This document shows positions 1-6,750 of a DNA stretch of 7,754 nucleotides, piece after piece (the stretch's first letter is position 1; each line of letters opens with the position of its first letter). The position numbers were made by a program, and so were the translations under genes. The notes under the pieces are model-generated. The model made no database searches and was not told the DNA's origin. It was given only the letters and a program-made list of their open reading frames with translations. The DNA is from an uncultured Chryseolinea sp. (GTDB lineage Bacteria; Bacteroidota; Bacteroidia; Cytophagales; Cyclobacteriaceae), in contig CAMLER010000226.1 in the NCBI GenBank assembly GCA_946478915.1, positions 1 through 7,754 of the forward strand, read 5' to 3'.

Positions 1-1818
1 AGGATTTCCTTGCGTGAAATCATACTCTTTGTCGCGGATAACGCCGGGCATGTTAAAGCGTTTGGCGAAACCCTTGCCCGATTTTCCGTCAGTATAGATA
101 ACGTTGTAAACCATTCTGTCGTCGCCTTTTCTCCAAATGACCACGTATAAAATATCTTTCCCGACAAAGACCTTTTCCTGGATCCGTACAACATATGCCT
201 TTCCATCTTTACGGATAGCAATGACATCATCAAGATCAGAGCAATCAGTAATGTATTCATCCCTTCGCAGACCGTAGCCCACAAAACCATCAGCGCGATT
301 TACATATAGCTTCTGATTGTTCGCGATAACTTCGGTAGCTGCAACGGACTGGAAATTCTTGATCTCCGTTCGCCGCTCGCGTCCTTTGCCATATTTGTCG
401 AGCAGATTTTGGAAGTAATTGATTGCGTAATCGGTCAGATGCTTAAGATTGTATTCCGTTTCCTTCAACTCCTTCTCAAGATCGCGCAGTTGTTCGTCGG
501 CTTTAAAGGAGTCAAATCTCGAAATACGTTTTATCCTGATCTCCGTGAGCCGCACCATATCGTCGGTAGTGATTTCCCGATAAAACTTCTTCTTATGAGG
601 ATTCAATCCCTTGTCGATGTTGCTGATCACCTCGTCCCAGGTCTCTGCTTCTTCTATATCCCGATAAATGCGGTTCTCTATAAAGATCTTTTCCAGCGAA
701 GAAAAGAGAATTTTCTCCTTCAGTTCATCCCGTCGGATTTTCAGTTCACTCTTCAACAGCTCAACCGTCTGCTGCGTGTTGTATTTCAGAATATCAATGA
801 CCGGTAAAAAACTCGGCTTGTCCTCAACGATAACGCAAGAATTCGGTGAGATGCTTATCTCACAATCGGTAAATGCATATAGTGCGTCAATAGCGATTTC
901 CGGTGACTGGCCAGGCTGAAGCAATACCAAAATCTCTACGTCACGGGCGGTATTATCGATCACCTGTTTTATTTTGATCTGGCCTTTTTCGCTCGCCTTG
1001 ACAATGGATTCCATTAAAGACGTGGTTGTAGTCGAGAATGGTATCTCCCTGATAACCAATGTCTTTTTATCCTGAACCTCAATTTTAGCTCTAACCTTAA
1101 TTTTGCCTCCCCTGAGTCCATTATTATACTCGGAGAAGTCAGCAATTCCACCCGTTGGAAAGTCGGGATAAATTTTGGGGCGCTTTTCTTTCAGGACATC
1201 TATTGATGCCTTAATCAGCTCGCAGAAATTATGCGGCAGTATTTTCGTAGATAACCCTACCGCTATACCTTCAACACCCTGCGCCAACAGCAAGGGGAAC
1301 TTCACCGGAAGCGTTACAGGCTCTTTCTTTCTGCCATCATAAGTCAGTTGCCATTCTGTCGTCTGCGGATTATATACTACTTCCAGGGCAAACTTGGAAA
1401 GGCGGGCCTCAATGTATCGCGGCGCTGCTGCGCTATCACCAGTGCGTACATCCCCCCAGTTGCCCTGTGTCTCGATCAGCAGGTCCTTCTGGCCAATATT
1501 TACCATAGCCTCACCGATAGCGGCATCGCCATGCGGATGGTACTGCATGGTGTTTCCAATCACATTAGCAACCTTATTGAACCTGCCATCATCCATTTCC
1601 TTTAGGGAATGCATAATGCGGCGCTGAACAGGCTTTAAACCATCCTCTATCCGGGGAACAGCGCGTTCAAGAATAACATAAGATGCATAATCAAGAAACC
1701 AATCTTTGTACAAGCCGTCCATATCTATCGTATGCACGACGTCGCCCTCAGTACCCTTTCCGTTGGTACTATCATCGACTGGCTCCTTGCCCTTAGGTGT
1801 TCCTTTTTTCTTCGACAT
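1..1818 (-). CDS. parC: DNA topoisomerase IV subunit A, C-terminal end missing
   Basis: Catalytic DNA-breaking subunit of topoisomerase IV, which pairs with ParE to pass one duplex through another and unlink chromosomes. The frame is open from ATG at 1818 to the window edge, giving 606 codons. A full-length Bacteroidota protein is usually 800-950 residues, so the C-terminal DNA-wrapping domain is mostly missing. Visible parts: a charged N-terminal tail of about 30 residues; the winged-helix region with YHPHGDAAIGEA (93-104); the strand-cleaving tyrosine Y135 in AAPRYIEARL; tower and coiled-coil regions; and the first repeats of the C-terminal domain after about residue 500. At the quinolone-contact positions (E. 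coli GyrA S83/D87, ParC S80/E84) it has A99 and E103. It lies 196 bp downstream of parE on the same strand and is probably cotranscribed. No Shine-Dalgarno precedes the start, only the A-rich ATAAAAAAC. Identification is secure; ParC rather than GyrA is inferred from the parE partner and sequence style. Confidence 0.95.
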   Translation of the reverse strand, partial: MSKKKGTPKGKEPVDDSTNGKGTEGDVVHTIDMDGLYKDWFLDYASYVILERAVPRIEDGLKPVQRRIMHSLKEMDDGRFNKVANVIGNTMQYHPHGDAAIGEAMVNIGQKDLLIETQGNWGDVRTGDSAAAPRYIEARLSKFALEVVYNPQTTEWQLTYDGRKKEPVTLPVKFPLLLAQGVEGIAVGLSTKILPHNFCELIKASIDVLKEKRPKIYPDFPTGGIADFSEYNNGLRGGKIKVRAKIEVQDKKTLVIREIPFSTTTTSLMESIVKASEKGQIKIKQVIDNTARDVEILVLLQPGQSPEIAIDALYAFTDCEISISPNSCVIVEDKPSFLPVIDILKYNTQQTVELLKSELKIRRDELKEKILFSSLEKIFIENRIYRDIEEAETWDEVISNIDKGLNPHKKKFYREITTDDMVRLTEIRIKRISRFDSFKADEQLRDLEKELKETEYNLKHLTDYAINYFQNLLDKYGKGRERRTEIKNFQSVAATEVIANNQKLYVNRADGFVGYGLRRDEYITDCSDLDDVIAIRKDGKAYVVRIQEKVFVGKDILYVVIWRKGDDRMVYNVIYTDGKSGKGFAKRFNMPGVIRDKEYDFTQGNP

Positions 1819-1827
1819 GTTTTTTAT

Positions 1828-1915
1828 GTGTTGATGTGTTGAAGTGCTGAAGTGTTGAAGTTGTCACGGTCCCTCATTCGTGCGAACTTCAACACACCGA
1901 ACCTCAACACCTTAA
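1828..1915. repeat. Octamer-repeat palindromic element 1 (imperfect)
   Basis: The left arm holds heptamer GTGTTGA or one-base variants at 1828, 1836, 1844 and 1852, an exact 8-nt period. The right arm holds the inverse TCAACAC at 1889 and 1904, with a degenerate copy between them. The innermost 11 bp pair perfectly (1852-1862 with 1885-1895); the outer arms pair only partly. The interior (about 1863-1884) is an inverted, slightly expanded copy of the interior of element 2. The element ends about 9 nt before the parC start on the minus strand, so it would lie in the parC translation-initiation region of a parE-parC transcript. Confidence 0.85.
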
Positions 1916-1917
1916 GA

Positions 1918-2020
1918 CTATAGGTGTTGATGTGTTGACGTGTTGACGTGTTGAAGTTCGCACGGATGAAGTGACTATTGAACTTCAACACATCAGCACA
2001 CCAACACGTCAACACTATAG
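1918..2020. repeat. Octamer-repeat palindromic element 2 (near-perfect inverted repeat)
   Basis: Two arms of about 41-42 bp (1918-1959 and 1980-2020) are inverted copies with a few mismatches around a 20-nt centre. The left arm has GTGTTGA at 1924, 1932, 1940 and 1948. The right arm has TCAACAC or one-base variants at 1985, 1993, 2001 and 2009. Both runs have an exact 8-nt period. The innermost 12 bp pair perfectly (1948-1959 with 1980-1991). Both outer ends are CTATAG (1918-1923 and 2015-2020), and the right CTATAG contains the parE stop codon. As RNA from the parE-parC operon this would fold into a long stem. The period of 8 argues against a protein repeat. Confidence 0.9.
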
Positions 2021-3907
2021 GGTTTGTTCAATTTCTTCCTCGTTCTCCACCACGTCTAACTCAATGCGCAGGTTATCGATGATAAATTCCTGGCGGTTAG
2101 GCGTATTCTTTCCCATATAAAACTCGAGTATTTTTTGCGTGTGATCGTCTTTGTGGATTATTACAGGCTGTAGTCTGATATTCTCGCCGATAAATCCACC
2201 GAACTCGTCAGGCGAAATTTCACCCAATCCTTTAAAGCGAGTGATTTCAGGCTTCCCTCCCAGCTTTCTCATTGCAGCCTGCTTCTCTTCATCACTGTAG
2301 CAATAAATAGTTTCCTTTTTATTCCGCACTCTGAACAACGGTGTTTCCAGGATGAACACGTGGCCAGCCTTTACCAACTCGTGAAAGAATTGCAGAAAGA
2401 AAGTCATCAACAACAAGCGAATGTGCATCCCATCTACGTCTGCATCGGTAGCGATGATCACCTTGTTGTATCGAAGACCCTCGAGTCCATCCTCGATATT
2501 TAACGCGTGTTGAAGGAGGTTAAACTCCTCATTCTCATAGACAACTTTCTTTGTTAATCCATAGCAATTTAACGGCTTACCACGAAGGCTAAATACAGCT
2601 TGCGTTTCAACGTCCCGTGATTTTGTAATCGAGCCGCTGGCAGAATCACCTTCTGTAATAAAGATCATTGTATCGAGTCCGCGGGTACTTTTTTCGTCGT
2701 CGAAATGATACCGGCAATCGCGAAGCTTTCGGTTGTGCAGGTTTGCTTTTTTCGCGCGCTCATTTGCCAGTTTCTTAATACCAGCGATTTCCTTTCGCTC
2801 CCGCTCCGACTGCTGAATCCGTTTTTTTAATGCTTCAGCGGTTTCCTTGTTCTGATTGAGGTAGATCTCTAATTCTTTCGAAACAAAATCTACCACGTAA
2901 TTCTTAACGGGCGGGCCATCCGGTGCCATGTTAAGAGAGCCAAGTTTGGTTTTTGTCTGTGATTCAAAAACAGGCTCCTGAATCCGTACCGCAATAGCGC
3001 CAATGATCGAAGCGCGGATGTCGGAGGCATCAAAGTCGGTTTTATAAAAATCACGGACTCCTTTCACAACACCTTCGCGGAAGGCAGCCAGGTGCGTTCC
3101 ACCCTGAGTTGTGTTTTGACCGTTTACAAAAGAATAGTACTCCTCACCGTATTGATTCCCGTGCGACAGAGCAACTTCGATATCTTTTCCCTTAAACTGA
3201 ATAATGGGATAGCGAATTTCATCAGCACTCACCTTTTGCCGTAGCAGATCAAGCAAGCCATCCTTCGAATAAAACTTCTTTCCGTTGCAAATAATCGTAA
3301 GGCCCGCATTTAGAAACGCATAGTTCCACATCAAATCATCCAGGTATTCAGGAATGAAATGGTAGTTCTTAAACATGGAACCATCCGGTTCAAACTCTAC
3401 CATCGTTCCATTCTTTTCGCTTGTCTTGCCAATTTTAGGATCGCTGGTAAGAATACCTTTCTTAAACTCTGCGAGTTTCGTCTGACCATCGCGGAACGCC
3501 TGTACCTTGAAATAGTTTGACAAAGCATTCACGGCCTTTGTACCCACTCCATTCAGTCCGACAGATTTTTGAAAAGCACCTGAATCATATTTTGCTCCCG
3601 TGTTTATTTTCGAAACCACGTCAACAACTTTTCCCAAAGGAATACCCCTGCCATAGTCCCGAACAGTCACCTTCGATTCAGTAATGGTAACGTCGATCGT
3701 GCGGCCGTAGCCCATCATGTGTTCGTCAATGCAATTATCAATGACTTCTTTTACAAGAACGTAAATGCCATCATCCTTCGAAGAGCCATCCCCTAACTTT
3801 CCAATGTACATCCCGGGCCGAAGGCGGATATGCTCGCGCCAATCCAGTGATCGGATGCTCGACTCATTATACTCAAATACATTGGCAGTCTTTTCAGATT
3901 TCCCCAT
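2015..3907 (-). CDS. parE: DNA topoisomerase IV subunit B (ATPase)
   Basis: ATP-hydrolysing subunit that clamps and transports DNA for ParC. It has 630 residues from ATG at 3907, a normal length. An in-frame TTG two codons upstream (3913) would also open the frame, but ATG is preferred and neither has a clear ribosome site. Domains in order: GHKL ATPase with E54 and N58 in [17 protein letters not shown] at 84-90 and the ATP-lid motif [14 protein letters not shown] at 118-131; transducer domain to about residue 390; Toprim domain with ITEGDSASG (E419), SLRGKPLN (440-447) and metal-binding TDADVDG (D488, D490, D492); and a C-terminal end with TRFKGLGE (K559) and the [11 protein letters not shown] tail. 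All key catalytic residues are present. Its TAG stop lies inside the end of the palindromic repeat separating it from parC. It is assigned ParE, not GyrB, from its adjacency to parC and its Bacteroidota ParE-like N-terminus. Confidence 0.96.
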   Translation of the reverse strand: MGKSEKTANVFEYNESSIRSLDWREHIRLRPGMYIGKLGDGSSKDDGIYVLVKEVIDNCIDEHMMGYGRTIDVTITESKVTVRDYGRGIPLGKVVDVVSKINTGAKYDSGAFQKSVGLNGVGTKAVNALSNYFKVQAFRDGQTKLAEFKKGILTSDPKIGKTSEKNGTMVEFEPDGSMFKNYHFIPEYLDDLMWNYAFLNAGLTIICNGKKFYSKDGLLDLLRQKVSADEIRYPIIQFKGKDIEVALSHGNQYGEEYYSFVNGQNTTQGGTHLAAFREGVVKGVRDFYKTDFDASDIRASIIGAIAVRIQEPVFESQTKTKLGSLNMAPDGPPVKNYVVDFVSKELEIYLNQNKETAEALKKRIQQSERERKEIAGIKKLANERAKKANLHNRKLRDCRYHFDDEKSTRGLDTMIFITEGDSASGSITKSRDVETQAVFSLRGKPLNCYGLTKKVVYENEEFNLLQHALNIEDGLEGLRYNKVIIATDADVDGMHIRLLLMTFFLQFFHELVKAGHVFILETPLFRVRNKKETIYCYSDEEKQAAMRKLGGKPEITRFKGLGEISPDEFGGFIGENIRLQPVIIHKDDHTQKILEFYMGKNTPNRQEFIIDNLRIELDVVENEEEIEQTL

Positions 3908-3980
3908 ACGCAATTCCAGGATTATAAAAGAAGTGAAAGGATAAAGAATTCAACACTTGGCCAGTTCAAAAAATTTGTTA

Positions 3981-4014
3981 AGTCCGGGAGGGCCTGTAGA
4001 CACCCTCCCGGACT
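3981..4014 (-). terminator. Perfect 12-bp GC-rich hairpin, probable terminator or leader hairpin
   Basis: AGTCCGGGAGGG (3981-3992) pairs perfectly with CCCTCCCGGACT (4003-4014) across a 10-nt loop that can itself pair TGT with ACA. On the minus strand the stem is followed, about 8 nt later, by six T in AAATTTTTTG. On the plus strand it is followed by A, not T, so minus-strand action is more likely. It lies 135 nt past the stop of the 4149-4589 gene and 74 nt before parE. It could end that transcript, or form an attenuating hairpin in a parE leader. The late T-run makes it an atypical intrinsic terminator. The rest of 3908-4148 is AT-rich with no convincing gene or promoter. Confidence 0.55.
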
Positions 4015-4148
4015 CGAAAAAGTCAATTCGGGTCTAATAAAAGAATTTTTGAAATCACAACAACACCTTGTCAACATTTTTTACTTGCAAAAAATTCTTA
4101 AGATGAAGTACTTAAAACGCTCTATGTCAGATAAATAAAATACTAAAT

Positions 4149-4589
4149 TCAAATGGTTGCTTTAGATTTCAGCCGCCGAAAAATGAGATACCCTGGCCAT
4201 GAGGCCGCCCAGAGAACGATCAAGGCAACGCTGCCATAAATCAGGAACGCGATACGTTCATAATCAAACCGTTCATTGCTATTAAACTGCGACACATAAA
4301 CCAGCGCGATCACAAAGAAAATGTTCAGCGTCATAATAAGACCGTAAAACCAGGTCCTAAAGTCTTCCTCCCGCTGAAATAGTTTTTTTGTTATGAACAC
4401 CATGACATTTGATATCGCCAGGAACATCATCACAACATAGAAAAATACCTCATTGCTGATGGACACGTTATCCGCCCCATCGCTCTGGATAATTACATTC
4501 TGGGGAAGGCCAGCATACACGTAAAGCAGAGTCCCGAGCGCCGCCACCATCGAAACAAACCAGATGCCCTTCAGGAGTTTTAAAGCCAT
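4149..4589 (-). CDS. Conserved-looking four-helix inner-membrane protein of unknown function
   Basis: A 146-residue protein that I do not recognise as a named family. Four hydrophobic segments are clear, at about 8-27, 47-67, 80-100 and 113-137. They are joined by a polar loop of about 19 residues (28-46), a charged loop (TKKLFQREEDF, 67-77) and a polar loop (QFNSNERFDYER, 101-112). The C-terminus is basic (RRLKSK). By the positive-inside rule both ends and the 67-77 loop face the cytoplasm. No catalytic motif, cysteine pair or signal-peptide cleavage site is visible. The ATG at 4589 is followed at once by the first helix, as expected for a true start. It is transcribed divergently from the AGMO-like gene with only 40 bp between their starts. 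Stop codon, gap and hairpin suggest a single-gene transcript. That it is a real gene is likely from its membrane pattern and codon flow; its role is unknown. Confidence 0.8.
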   Translation of the reverse strand: MALKLLKGIWFVSMVAALGTLLYVYAGLPQNVIIQSDGADNVSISNEVFFYVVMMFLAISNVMVFITKKLFQREEDFRTWFYGLIMTLNIFFVIALVYVSQFNSNERFDYERIAFLIYGSVALIVLWAASWPGYLIFRRLKSKATI

Positions 4590-4597
4590 GTTTTTCG

Positions 4598-4605
4598 TAA
4601 ATTTG
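4598..4605 (+). promoter_or_regulatory. Candidate -7 promoter element for the AGMO-like gene
   Basis: TAAATTTG matches the Bacteroidota primary-sigma -7 consensus TAnnTTTG exactly and lies 24 nt before the TTG start at 4630, which would leave a short leader. No good TTTG is found at the expected -33 distance (only a T-run around 4578-4581), so the call rests on the -7 box and position alone. Confidence 0.4.
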
Positions 4606-4608
4606 GGT

Positions 4609-4616
4609 GCAAATTA
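4609..4616 (-). promoter_or_regulatory. Weak candidate -7 element for the four-helix membrane protein gene
   Basis: Read on the minus strand this is TAATTTGC, one T short of TAnnTTTG, 19 nt before the ATG at 4589. No convincing -33 TTTG lies upstream. It faces the plus-strand candidate at 4598-4605 within the same 40-bp gap. Confidence 0.25.
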
Positions 4617-4629
4617 AACGATAAATCGC

Positions 4630-5862
4630 TTGAACTTTAATCCGATCGTTTTATCCATACCTATTTTCTTCATCCTTATTGGTATTGAATTGATTGTGGA
4701 GCGATTCACACACAAACAACTTTATCGCCTGCCAGATGCAATTGCGAACATGAGCTGCGGCATCACCTCCCAGTTATCAGGTTTATTCCTTAAAATTTTT
4801 GCTATAGGCATTTACGAACTCCTCTACGATAACTTTGCGCTGTTTACGCTCGACAACTCCAAATGGTGGTATTGGTTATTGCTTTTCCTGTTGGTTGATT
4901 TTGCTTACTACTGGGCTCACCGCATGAGCCATGAGATCAATCTCTTTTGGGGAGGACACGTCGTTCATCACCAGAGCGAGGAATACAATCTTTCCGTGGC
5001 ATTGCGCCAGAGTTCATTACAGATTATCTGGACTTTCGCGTTTAATCTTCCGATTGCTTTTCTGGGATTTCAAACGCTTGATTTCGCCCTGATCGCTGCA
5101 TTAAATACCCTCTATCAGTTCTGGATCCATACAGAAACCATTGGTAGGATGGGCTGGTTCGAATACATTTTTAATACACCGTCCCATCACAGGGTACATC
5201 ATGGTCGCGACCCGAAATATATCGATAAGAATCACGCGGGCTCACTTATCATCTGGGACAAAATGTTCGGTACTTTTCAGGCTGAAGAAGAAAAGCCAAC
5301 CTATGGCATCACAAAACCGCTTAATAGCTGGAATCCCATTTTTGCCAATGTTAGCCACTACGTTGAAATGAGTCAGGATTTGAAACGCATTCCTTCGTTG
5401 ACAGATAAAGTAAAATACCTTTTCAAGAAACCAGGATGGCTCCCAAAATCACTGGGGGGCTATAGGCCAGCACCGGCAGTAGACAAGAACTCATACAAGA
5501 AATATGATACGCCTGCGCCGATGGCTTTAAACCTTTACGTGTTATTCCAATACGTATTGTGCCTGATAGCTACCGCGTTATTTTTAAATTCCGAGTCCCG
5601 CTTTACCATGCCCGAAAAAGTTTTTATTACTGTACTCATTTGTATCGTGGTAGTCAATAGCGGTGTTCTGTTTGAACAACGAAGTTGGGCCAGGTATTCT
5701 GAATGGGTCCGTATCATAGTTTATCCGCTGATGCTCATCTTCCTTACTTTTGTGAATGACTGGTCCCCTCTGCTTTATGGCGCGGCTGCCACATACCTTA
5801 TTATTTCAACTACATGGTTCTACATTATTCAAAAGAAGAATGTTTCGGTGCAGGTCGCTTAG
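4630..5862 (+). CDS. AGMO-like membrane di-iron hydroxylase (sterol desaturase / fatty acid hydroxylase superfamily)
   Basis: A 410-residue integral membrane oxygenase with the superfamily's histidine clusters: HRMSH (97-101), HVVHH (110-114), H167 in FWIHTE, SHHRVHH (185-191) and NHAG (201-204). These should bind two irons. From memory, several stretches closely match animal alkylglycerol monooxygenase (AGMO/TMEM195): YNLSVALRQS (119-128), LYQFWIHTE (161-169), NTPSHHRVHHGR (182-193), IIWDKMFGTF (207-216) and FKKPGW (265-270). The resemblance appears to continue into the C-terminal membrane part (about 299-400) and the length is similar, so this is not just a shared core. AGMO uses tetrahydrobiopterin and oxygen to cleave ether lipids; the bacterial substrate is unknown. 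Start: TTG at 4630, because an in-frame TAA stands at 4615-4617 and the next Met is residue 41, beyond the first helix. It overlaps the next gene by 23 nt. Confidence 0.9.
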   Translation: MNFNPIVLSIPIFFILIGIELIVERFTHKQLYRLPDAIANMSCGITSQLSGLFLKIFAIGIYELLYDNFALFTLDNSKWWYWLLLFLLVDFAYYWAHRMSHEINLFWGGHVVHHQSEEYNLSVALRQSSLQIIWTFAFNLPIAFLGFQTLDFALIAALNTLYQFWIHTETIGRMGWFEYIFNTPSHHRVHHGRDPKYIDKNHAGSLIIWDKMFGTFQAEEEKPTYGITKPLNSWNPIFANVSHYVEMSQDLKRIPSLTDKVKYLFKKPGWLPKSLGGYRPAPAVDKNSYKKYDTPAPMALNLYVLFQYVLCLIATALFLNSESRFTMPEKVFITVLICIVVVNSGVLFEQRSWARYSEWVRIIVYPLMLIFLTFVNDWSPLLYGAAATYLIISTTWFYIIQKKNVSVQVA

Positions 5863-6217
5863 TTACGGTACAATAATTTTTTTGATAAGTATTTCCTGCG
5901 GAAAATCTCTACCGAGCTTTGATCAGATGGATATGGATGCATGGAAGAATGACAAACAGGCTTGTGCGGGAGAGAGATCGTCTATGATTAGCGCCTTACA
6001 ATCCCAATCAGATAAACTGCTGGCGCTCAGCGAAGCAGAAATTATTGCTTTGCTCGGTAAGCCTGATGAAGCTGAGCTATACAAGAGGAATCAGAAATTC
6101 TATTATTATTTCGTGGAACCTTCCAAGGAGTGCCCGCAATCGGCCGGGAGTGAGTCCAAAAGACTTGTTATCAGGTTTAATGCAACAGGACTAGCGAAAG
6201 AGGTAGTCATTCAATGA
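5840..6217 (+). CDS. Small putative lipoprotein, possibly with a BamE/SmpA-like fold
   Basis: A 125-residue protein starting at ATG 5840, preceded by purine-rich AAAAGAAGA. The frame stays open further upstream (to an ATG at 5756), but that extension lies wholly inside the preceding gene and would bury the signal sequence. The N-terminus has Arg3 and Arg5, a hydrophobic stretch (about 11-18) and Cys20 in FLISISCGK. This fits a lipoprotein signal, although Ser rather than Leu/Val/Ile stands three before the cysteine. The mature part is polar. The segment LSEAEIIALLGKPDEAELY followed by KFYYYFV resembles the pattern of small outer-membrane lipoproteins of the BamE/SmpA type (helix, LGxPD turn, then a strand rich in Tyr). 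That is a pattern resemblance only, not an assignment. It overlaps the AGMO-like gene by 23 nt in another frame, so the two are probably translated from one mRNA. Confidence 0.72.
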   Translation: MFRCRSLSYGTIIFLISISCGKSLPSFDQMDMDAWKNDKQACAGERSSMISALQSQSDKLLALSEAEIIALLGKPDEAELYKRNQKFYYYFVEPSKECPQSAGSESKRLVIRFNATGLAKEVVIQ

Positions 6218-6246
6218 AGTAAACAAATTTTTAGCTGAAAACGAAA

Positions 6247-6293
6247 TTTGATTTTATGCACACTGTAGGATGGACCCTGCGACACTAAGTATC
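6247..6293 (+). repeat. S0, first and most diverged copy of the 47-nt segment
   Basis: It shares TGCACACTGTAGGAT, CCTGCGACAC and AAGTATC with the later S copies and leads straight into the T-run of E1. It begins about 30 nt after the lipoprotein gene's stop codon. Confidence 0.6.
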
Positions 6294-6471
6294 TTTTTTA
6301 CCGCGGAGGACGCGAAGTAAAATACACGCAGAGAACGCCGGGCCTGGATCTACGGTCTCTCCTGACTCCTCGTAGACGGTGAAAATTCAGTTTACTTACT
6401 CCGCACTCTGCGTGGATTCCCTCCGGACTCTGCGTGAATTCCCTCTGTGTACTCCGCGGTTAAAAGCAATC
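6294..6471. repeat. E1, 178-bp palindromic element
   Basis: The left end TTTTTACCGCGGAG (from 6295) and the right end CTCCGCGGTTAAAA are inverse with one mismatch. The similarity extends inward for about 40 nt, including ACGCAGAG on the left and CTCTGCGT on the right. CTCTGCGT occurs twice on the right side (6406 and 6428), suggesting an internal duplication. Confidence 0.75.
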
Positions 6472-6518
6472 TCGTTTCTTTGCACGCTGTCGGATGTGCC
6501 GTGCGACTCCAAAGTTTC
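6472..6518 (+). repeat. S1, 47-nt segment
   Basis: It contains GCACGCTGTCGGAT, CCGTGCGACTCC and AAAGTTTC. It matches S2 at 37 of 47 positions by hand alignment without gaps. GCACG and CGTGC can pair across an 13-nt interior. Confidence 0.8.
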
Positions 6519-6703
6519 TTTTTTACCGCAGGGGACGCTGAGCAAATACACGCTGAGGGCGCTGAGGCAAATACACTTTGAGGGCGCTGAGTCCAGATCA
6601 AGATTCTCTGCAAACACTTTTTAGAACCGTCGAATATTCCTGAATGCATTCCTCCGGATTTCTGCGTGAATTCCCTCTGCGTACCCTGCGGTTAAAAGCA
6701 ATC
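6519..6703. repeat. E2, 185-bp palindromic element
   Basis: The left end TTTTTACCGCAGGGGACGC and the right end GCGTACCCTGCGGTTAAAA are inverse with two mismatches. The left half repeats CGCTGAGG-like units (6551-6592). The right half carries a 33-nt block (6624-6656) shared with E3 at 28 of 33 positions. Confidence 0.8.
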
Positions 6704-6750
6704 TTTGTTCTGGGTACGCTGTCGGATACGCCGTGCAACTCCAAAGATTC
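6704..6750 (+). repeat. S2, 47-nt segment
   Basis: Same length and layout as S1: TACGCTGTCGGAT, CCGTGCAACTCC and AAAGATTC, leading directly into the T-run of E3. Confidence 0.8.

Noticed and set aside
409..1627. Several plus-strand open frames of 77-132 codons
   Set aside because: They lie opposite parC, whose minus-strand frame is intact with all expected motifs. They are antisense shadows.
1824..2015. 63-codon open frame on the minus strand between parE and parC
   Set aside because: It consists entirely of the octamer palindromes. Its Asn/Thr/His/Leu-rich translation is a product of the 8-nt repeat read in frame, and it has no ribosome site of its own.
3911..3913. TTG start for parE two codons upstream of ATG
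   Set aside because: It adds only two residues. ATG at 3907 is the simpler start, and no ribosome site favours TTG.
3921..3926. TATAAT on the minus strand as a parE -10 box
   Set aside because: It is only 14 nt before the ATG, and TTGAAT upstream is 21 nt away, too far for a standard sigma-70 spacing. It also does not match TAnnTTTG.
6224..6250. Terminator after the lipoprotein gene (CAAATTT / AAATTTG followed by ATTTTAT)
   Set aside because: The stem is only 7 bp, wholly AT-rich apart from one pair, with a 13-nt loop. It is too weak to call.
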